DNA from: Sternotherus odoratus
Taxonomy: Eukaryota > Chordata > Testudines > Kinosternidae
Direction: 5' to 3'
Assembly: GCA_032164245.1 (NCBI GenBank)
Contig: JAVMKO010000003.1
Coordinates: 9,372,651-9,436,650 of the forward strand
DNA length: 64,000 bases
Translations under genes and position numbers: made by a program
Shown: piece after piece, positions 55,946-64,000 of the stretch
How positions within the stretch are numbered: position 1 is the stretch's first letter
Layout of the letters: every line of letters starts with the position of its first letter
The notes under the pieces: model-generated
What the model saw: the letters and a program-made list of their open reading frames with translations, nothing else
Databases searched by the model: none
Told to the model about the DNA's origin: nothing

Positions 55946-57380
55946 TGGTGCATAGCTATTACATTCACATAGCCTTCTGCAGATGTACCTGTAAGGTACT
56001 GGATGATTTGGTGCCATTGCAATGCATGGGATTACTAGTGTGCCATGGGTTAGGGGACAGGGCATAGGTGAAGTGATGAGATCTAGATTCTATTTCTACC
56101 TGTGCCACAGACTCAATTGGCTGGTCTTGGGTCAATTTATCTTCCTGGTGCCTCAGTTTCCCCATTTCTATTGATCAAGTTCTACATATTAATTTCATCC
56201 AATTTTGGAGAGAATTTTTAAGGCTGGAATTAAGTCCCAGTGATGCATGCAGAACTGGTAGTTAGGATTGTTGCACGTAAACCCATTGCCTCTTTCATTT
56301 GCAAAAGAGTCTATGAAAAACCACAGAGTACAATAGCAAAAGCATCTTAGGTATGGCGGTTGGCCTACAGTAAACAGAAAGAGTGCGGTGTCTGAAAAGT
56401 AATATGGAGCAGGAATGGATGGATTGCATTGCAAGATGAATGGAAAGCCGTGTGGTCTGGGGAGTGTTCAGATTTTTTTTTGTTGTTGTTTCAAAAGGAA
56501 TTTTTTACCCCAGGCCAGAAGCCTGTGTGTCAGGGAGACTGTCTCATTTCTCTGCTCAAAGGCTGTCAGAGATGACTGCGATTTGAAAAAGCTTTCTGAT
56601 GTTGATGAGGTCAAGGGAGGCAGCGCTGCTAACCATCAGTCACTGCGTCACTGGTGAGCCGAGATGACACGTGAAAGGGAAAAAAAAAACCCATGAAGCG
56701 GTGATCTCTGGAGGACCAGGGGAAAAATAAAATAAAATAAAAATTAGGAAAGAAAGAAGAGGTGCAGGTCAAATGGTCATGCAAGACTTCATGGCATTAG
56801 TATTCAGCTGGAATAAGGGAAAGTATCTCAGTTCCCAGTTGGAAATGTTCTGAAGAAAGGGAAACTGACTGGAGGCAAAAGATATATTAATATTACTCCA
56901 CTTAATCAATACATAAAATCCTCCAATGTATTTTTGTACAAGCCTCTTCTGCAAAGTTAGCACCTGCCGTGGTTTCTGATTCTATCGAATTGTGCTTGCA
57001 ACAGGTTAAGTCAGGGCTGCCCCAAACAACTGGCAACAGAAAAGGGCCATACCAGTTGTCAGCTGAGCAGCCTGAGGGCTGCACTTGATTTGCATAGAAC
57101 GGTGGAGATTGTCACCAGTGTCACCTTAAAACTGAAGTGCGGAGATTATTGGTCCTGGCTTGCAATGAGCCAAGAGGAAGCTGCTCATAACAAGGTGGAG
57201 CCTCACGAGCTGTGAGGTTTGGTCACTACTGTTCACATAGTTCCAGAAGGAACGCTGCACGCTGGGACCTGTAGTGCCTGGGGGCTGCGCTTCTGTACTA
57301 AGCAGTTGTGTAGGATAGCTGGCCTGGAGGACATAAATTAAACCATAAAAGGCAGAGTGATATCAGAGAAAGAGATTGTG
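55946..57380. other. No gene seen; MIR fragment near 56085-56165
   Basis: The fragment reads 'ctggtgcctcagtttcccca'. Elsewhere unique-looking, with A/T homopolymer runs near 56470 and 56680. Confidence 0.4.
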
Positions 57381-57384
57381 CATG

Positions 57385-57755
57385 CGAGGGGGTGGTGCTA
57401 TGCCAGTATAGCTATGTTGGGTTAGAGTTACACCTTATGTTATTAAAAAAACAAAGTCTCCTGCAGAGACAAGGCCTATATCTGATACTGCAGACCTCTG
57501 CTGTCATAGCTACGTCAGACAGGGGGCTGAGGCGGTGTGATCCCTGACCGAAAGCACAGTGCCAGCAGAAGTCCCTACTGAAGATGCAGTTATACCAGCA
57601 AAGCCGTGCTTTTGCCAGTACAGCTTGTTTCACTCCTGGAGAGGGGTGTTATCATATCCGTGCGTCTACACTAGGAGTGCTTTGCCAGTGCAGCATACCA
57701 GTATTCCTACACCGGCAAAGCGCTCCTACTCTGTACGCAGCCTGAGTCTACTAAG
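57385..57755. mobile_element. MITE, ~370 bp
   Basis: 'ggtggtgctatgccagtata' and 'gtgcgtctacactaggagtg' with 'cagtattcctacaccggcaa' are mirrored in part. Same style as 10706 and 29481. Non-coding. Confidence 0.5.
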
Positions 57756-57899
57756 ACATCTGGAAACATCTAGTTCACACAGGCAATGCTTAAGAGCCCC
57801 AGCTGATTCAAAACCCAGAAGAAAATGTTGCACAGTTGAATGATGGATGAAGCCGGGTGGAGTGGTAAGAGGAGATTTATTTTGTTACAGCATCCAGAC

Positions 57900-59684
<1,785 letters not shown>

Positions 59685-59692
59685 ATCCAGAC

Positions 59693-61905
59693 CACTCATT
59701 CCCTTCCGTCCCAAGACCAACGGAGCGAGCCCCGAGTTACGGTTATGGTTACAGCATCTTTTATCCCCAACCCTCTTCTTGGTACCTGCCCTATCCCTTA
59801 CCCTCAGAATCCTCCTTTTGCTTCCTAATATGGTGATAGTACCCCTTTCCAGGCCCAACCTGTTTACTTCCTAATATGGTATTATTTGAAGCCTTATTTT
59901 ACTGGCAGTAGATTGGGAACAGCTACCTTATGGTAAGGCCCCAAAATAGGGAACGTAGTGGCTAGCTACTGCGAGGCAATTCCTGCATTGTCCTCATTCC
60001 TGTTACATGGGGGAGGGGTGCTGCAGAGAATTATGAGGGTAGGCTCTTATGCCTGGATCCTGCCCTCAGCTCCCTGCAGGCCTGATCCAGTGCCGAGACC
60101 CCCTCTCTTCCCGCACCAACAGAAAACTCAGCTGAAATTGCCAGTTCTGCCTCACACTTGGTCAAACCACAGGGGTAGAGTCTCAGTTATGCTATGGTCC
60201 CTCTGTTCCTGTTTTCGCACTGTAAAGCGGCCTTTGTAGGGATGTCAATGACAGCACACACCCACTGAGGCCCACTGAGGGTACATTCACACTGACAGCA
60301 TAAAGGTGTCAATGATAGTCAGGCCCTGTAGAGTTGAATTTCTCAAAACGGGCCCAGTTCTCTCAAAACCCATGTGTGTCTGGCTGACTGAATATGGCCT
60401 ATTTCATGATGCATCCAGTCCTGCTTGTCTTGTGTGACTAGTCCCCTTGGGTCAGCTGCTGGAAACTATTGTGGTGATACTGAAATCAATGGAATAACTG
60501 ATTTACACCAGATTAGGATCTGGACTATCGTACTCTGTAGGACGAGCTGAGTGAGTAAAGCCAATAGGATGTAGCCTTAGTTGCTTTTTCTTCTTTTAAA
60601 TCCACAGCGAAGACACCCACTGCCAATTCCTGGTCAAGTTGTTTTATTTTAAGTGTAGGGAATGCTAGGTAGCTACAGTACCAGTCAAATAGTGTGGGAA
60701 CTGTTACAAAAACTGATCCCAGATGGTGTCATAGCACTATTGATGTCAATGAACTATGGCAATGTTCCCCTGCTACCAAGAGTTTAGTTCACCTGTAGGC
60801 AGCAGTCTGGAATTTTAAATAGCAATGGGAGAACTGGTTCAGGTAAAATAGTGACATATCTTGATGTCACTATTGGCTAGATGCAATCCGGAGGTGGTCC
60901 TGGAAACAGGAACAATTGATTACAAAAGTGAAACTCACTAATCACAATGTGCCGTTGAATACACAAGACAAAACTAAAGTGAAGGGTTGTTGTTTTTCAA
61001 TTAGGTGCTTAAGAACAAGCTTTTAAGTCCATATTTAGGCTAAATAAATGATTTTATAGAGGAGCTGAGCACTCAACAGTTCCCATTAAATTCATGCACC
61101 TATTTCTGAAAACCTTGGCCTCAAAAAACAAGAGAAAAATATTTTTCCTAATCTCTAAACTTCCCCCCTTGATTCAATGTATTTGAGTGGGACAAGGAAT
61201 GATTTTCCCCTTACACTAAATACCCATCACGATACATTTACAACACAGCATGTTGTTTCTTTCCTATACGGGAAACCTTTCGGGGTGTCTTTCCGGTTTC
61301 AGACAGCTACAAGACTTGTCACTGTTACAGAGGAAAATAATTTGCCCTTTGTAACAAGATTTTACTCTGGAGTAAAATATATTTTTAGTCTGTGTGCTTT
61401 TAGTTTATATGGTGACAATCAGCCTGCAATGAATGTTTTTGTCATCCACAAGTAATTTACATGAGTCATTTAAAAAAACATGCCTTTCTATTAAAAATAG
61501 AGACACACAGAAAGTACCCAACAACAACGTGGAGAAGATTTACAGTTCTTCAGCCTTTTCTCTTGCCCTGAAGCCTGATGGAACTCTGGTGTCCTTGGAG
61601 GAATGGGAGAAGGAAATGCTACGGGCCAATTGCTGATTTTATCATTCAAACACAAAATTTGTTACACCACTTTATCGGTCACAGGGAAAGCAATTATAGT
61701 GTGGTTCAATTTTCCACTCAATGGCTGTACTGGGGATCAAAGTCAGTTTTTATGATGGGAAAAATGTTTTGCTATTTTATTTGTTATTTAAAACTAAAAA
61801 AAACTGTCACTTTCAGTACAATACATTCTGGGGATATATATATATTTTCCTCTCCGTGAGATAAGCCAAAAGAATCAATGCTTTCTCCTTTTAAATAATC
61901 AGTCC
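59693..61905. other. No gene seen; palindromic relic at 60990-61120
   Basis: 60470-60535 has the old-MITE phrase 'gatttacaccagattaggat'. 60990-61120 is of the 'gattttcaaaa' type. Part of 61150-61700 is unique with no repeat texture. No coding exon is defended. Confidence 0.4.
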
Positions 61906-61907
61906 TC

Positions 61908-61930
61908 CTCCCCCCCCCCCCCCCCGCCCG
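61908..61930 (+). repeat. Poly-C run
   Basis: A long C homopolymer with a single G near its end; assembly length may be inexact. Confidence 0.85.
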
Positions 61931-62755
61931 CTCACCTTCCCATCATAGCATTAAGTCCGTTGGAATGTAGAAATGAAATTGCCACGCTTAAAAGCAATAC
62001 AGCATTAGAACTCTAATCACAAAGACTGGAGGTGAAATTGACAGTATGCCGCACTGCTTATTATTTGCTTTTTTTTTGTACTTTTTTCTTAAAAGGATGC
62101 TCGGTAAGTGTGTGTATCCTCTTATAAATTAATTGCCACGGAGATGTGAAATACTTCAATGGTGGCTTAACATCTGATCAGTTTGTAAGAAGCAGACTGA
62201 TTTATTTTGTGGTCATATGAGACATTTTGGTTTGAATTCCATTACTGCCAGCAGATCACTCCAATTAAACATGCATTCTCTCTTTTACTGTAAAAATTTT
62301 ATTTATTCCTCAACAAGGGGAAGAGGGAAGCAGACTACAAGACAACTGAGAAATTGCATTCTAGCCACAGCTGTAAGTGTAATAATAATACTTACAGTAG
62401 CCACTTATGAAAAGCTTTTCATCTCCAAAGCTCTTTACAAACGTTAACTAATAAATCCTTAAAACATCCCTGTGAGGTAGGAGAGTGTGAGCGTAAGAGC
62501 AAAATGTCACCACATCAAAGAAAATCACATCAATTATTTAGTCAAATATTTTAATCACACATTCTCAGAAAGCAAGACAATCTCATGACAATTTTCTTGC
62601 TTTTTGCACTTATTTGATGTCTTGTGTTTCCTAGATTTGCTGGATAACTTAATGCCACAGACCAATCAGCAATTTGAAGTTCATTAGCCATCTTCCATTT
62701 TTGCAAAATTAACTTTTTCCCTTCTTGACATCAGAAGTGTCCTTGCTAAAATTTT
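61931..62755. other. Unique sequence; weak candidate conserved element
   Basis: 62090-62290 lacks repeat texture and has AATTAAAC and TAAATTAATTG cores. 62390-62510 resembles the 3' part of an old MIR/L2-type repeat ('ctgtgaggtaggagagtgtg'). Confidence 0.3.
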
Positions 62756-62756
62756 G

Positions 62757-62870
62757 GCCCTGATCTTGCAAACTGCTAAAGCAAGTGCTTCACTTTAAGA
62801 TTTCAGACTTTAGTATTGAAGTCAGTGGGACCACTCATGTGCTTAAAGTTAAGCATGGGCTTGACTAGAG
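62757..62870. repeat. Old palindromic MITE ('gatcttgcaaa' type)
   Basis: 'ggccctgatcttgcaaactg' then 'ttgaagtcagtgggaccact' and 'gtgcttaaagttaagcatgg'. This is the clearest copy of the family listed at 888, 13275 and 36245. Confidence 0.5.
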
Positions 62871-64000
62871 CTAGGCTTTATGACAGAAATCAATAGGCGG
62901 ATTAATGGGTACTGAACAATTTTGTAAATATGGGCACTGGGTAACTCCATTCCCAGTGCAGCTGATATGCTCAGCTGCCCACAGGAGGCACATCTCAGGA
63001 TCAGGCCCCTAGCCTTCAGGGAGGAAAGAACCTCAGCCTTCAAGGCAATCAGCGCTCAACAACGTATTTGCTCTGGCAGTTTACCCCTCACTTATGTCTA
63101 TCGACCCACTGATAGCGTACGAGTAAGTTCTTAACACAGCATTCACATAACCAGGCGCACTTCCAGGTTGGTAGGGAAAGTACACTGCCCTATGTCTCCT
63201 ATGTTTTATTAGAGTTGGACTCTGGAGCATCTAAGCAAAGGTCAGGCTTGTTTTGAGGAATGTCCTCAGTGCAGCCGGTCAAAAAAACCCAAAAAACATA
63301 AAACATTTCAAAGTTATTTCTGTTTTTCAGGATTCAAAATGGATCCGTTTTCTGTGACTTTTGCTTCAAAACTGATATGGAAGATTTTGGTTCACAAATC
63401 TGGTTCTCAGTCAAACTGCTGATAAAAAGTCCCATGAGAGAGAGAGATTTTGTAAAAAGCAAACTTCTTATTTTTTCCAGGTTCAGCGGAAGTGTTCTAA
63501 TTGAAAGATGGCCTTTGTTTAAAAAGTTTAGACGTGCTCCAGTGTTCAGATACAATGGAGAGGTCTGCCACTGTAGGAATCTGGCAAGATTTTTTTTTTA
63601 AAAGGCCCCAAACAATCTTTCTGTGAAATCCAAAACAGGTGGAAGGTGCTTCCTTCAGGCTGGATGTTGCTTTATTTGGGGATTGTCGGAACCTGAAACT
63701 CACACTGGAAGTTCCAGCAAGGTAGGAAGGAAGGAGGAACCTATTTGAATGGAAGCTCTTCAATGTTCTGATTGCTGTAGAGGTCAGGAGGTTAGTTTCC
63801 AGCCTCTTGACTCCATTCCTATGACAGGCTCAGTTCCCAAAGCCCCCTAAATAATTCCCCACTGCACAGGAAAAAGCTTAGAGCTGACTTAAACCCTGCA
63901 GTGCCCTACACTGCGCTTGACAGCTGAGGATAGCAGGGAAAGGTGGGAGAGTGGCCAGAATGCTCTTTGCTGCAGCTATTCTGATTTGCAGAGCAGCCCT
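62871..64000. other. No gene seen
   Basis: Unique-looking to the end of the window. An AT-rich MITE-like patch occupies 63270-63360. Confidence 0.4.

Overview
This window looks like non-coding nuclear DNA from an amniote, most likely a cryptodiran turtle. The basis is the repeat content: many old CR1 LINE 3' ends, several chimeric SINEs with a tRNA-like head and a CR1-like tail (the tortoise Pol III/SINE architecture), old MIR/CORE-SINE relics, several hAT DNA transposons with clear 8-bp target-site duplications (TSDs), and short Penelope-like (PLE) fold-back units. The species call is inference from repeat families recognised by eye; no database was searched. I found no host protein-coding exon, rRNA, functional tRNA or CRISPR array that I can defend. 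The only convincing coding homology is transposon-derived: a broken CR1 reverse transcriptase (about 16.74-18.26 kb, minus strand), short CR1 ORF2 C-terminal fragments, and a dead hAT transposase (58.10-59.58 kb, minus strand).

Layout. 1-5.6 kb: a 12-bp tandem repeat, CR1 relics, two hAT MITEs with TSDs, and a perfect 73-bp inverted repeat made from CR1 sequence. 5.6-16 kb: AT-rich MITE-like DNA, a PLE-like copy near 8 kb, several CR1 and MITE copies, and two CR1 3' ends head to tail at 15.2-15.7 kb. 16.1-18.3 kb: a nested locus (PLE-like inverted dimer with a 16-bp TSD, invaded by a hAT MITE with its own 8-bp TSD) beside the longest CR1. 18.5-27 kb: a MIR copy, an old LTR-like repeat, a GC-rich repeat block and a MITE. 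27.0-27.6 kb: a GC-rich, TATA-containing promoter-like unit, probably transposon-derived. 28-35 kb: a PLE inverted dimer, MITEs, a GC-rich hAT MITE with a perfect TSD, and two tRNA-like SINE copies. 35-47.7 kb: palindromic MITEs, CR1 and SINE copies, and two stretches that read like conserved non-coding elements. 47.7-57 kb: simple repeats, more PLE-like inverted dimers, a Tc1/mariner-like MITE, a SINE and a CR1. 57.4-59.7 kb: a MITE and then the hAT element with transposase. 59.7-64 kb: mostly unique sequence.

The most interesting pattern is that four of five compact PLE-like insertions are head-to-head inverted dimers, three of them bounded by 10-16-bp TSDs. Several carry a CNGANGA...GAAA motif resembling a hammerhead ribozyme core at the centre of the fold-back. 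Hammerhead motifs are already described in Penelope-like elements, so the class is known. The copies here look degenerate, and the assignment needs alignment and folding to confirm. A second theme is very clean recent palindromes inside much older repeats (3428-3602, 43864-43912, 2928-2973).
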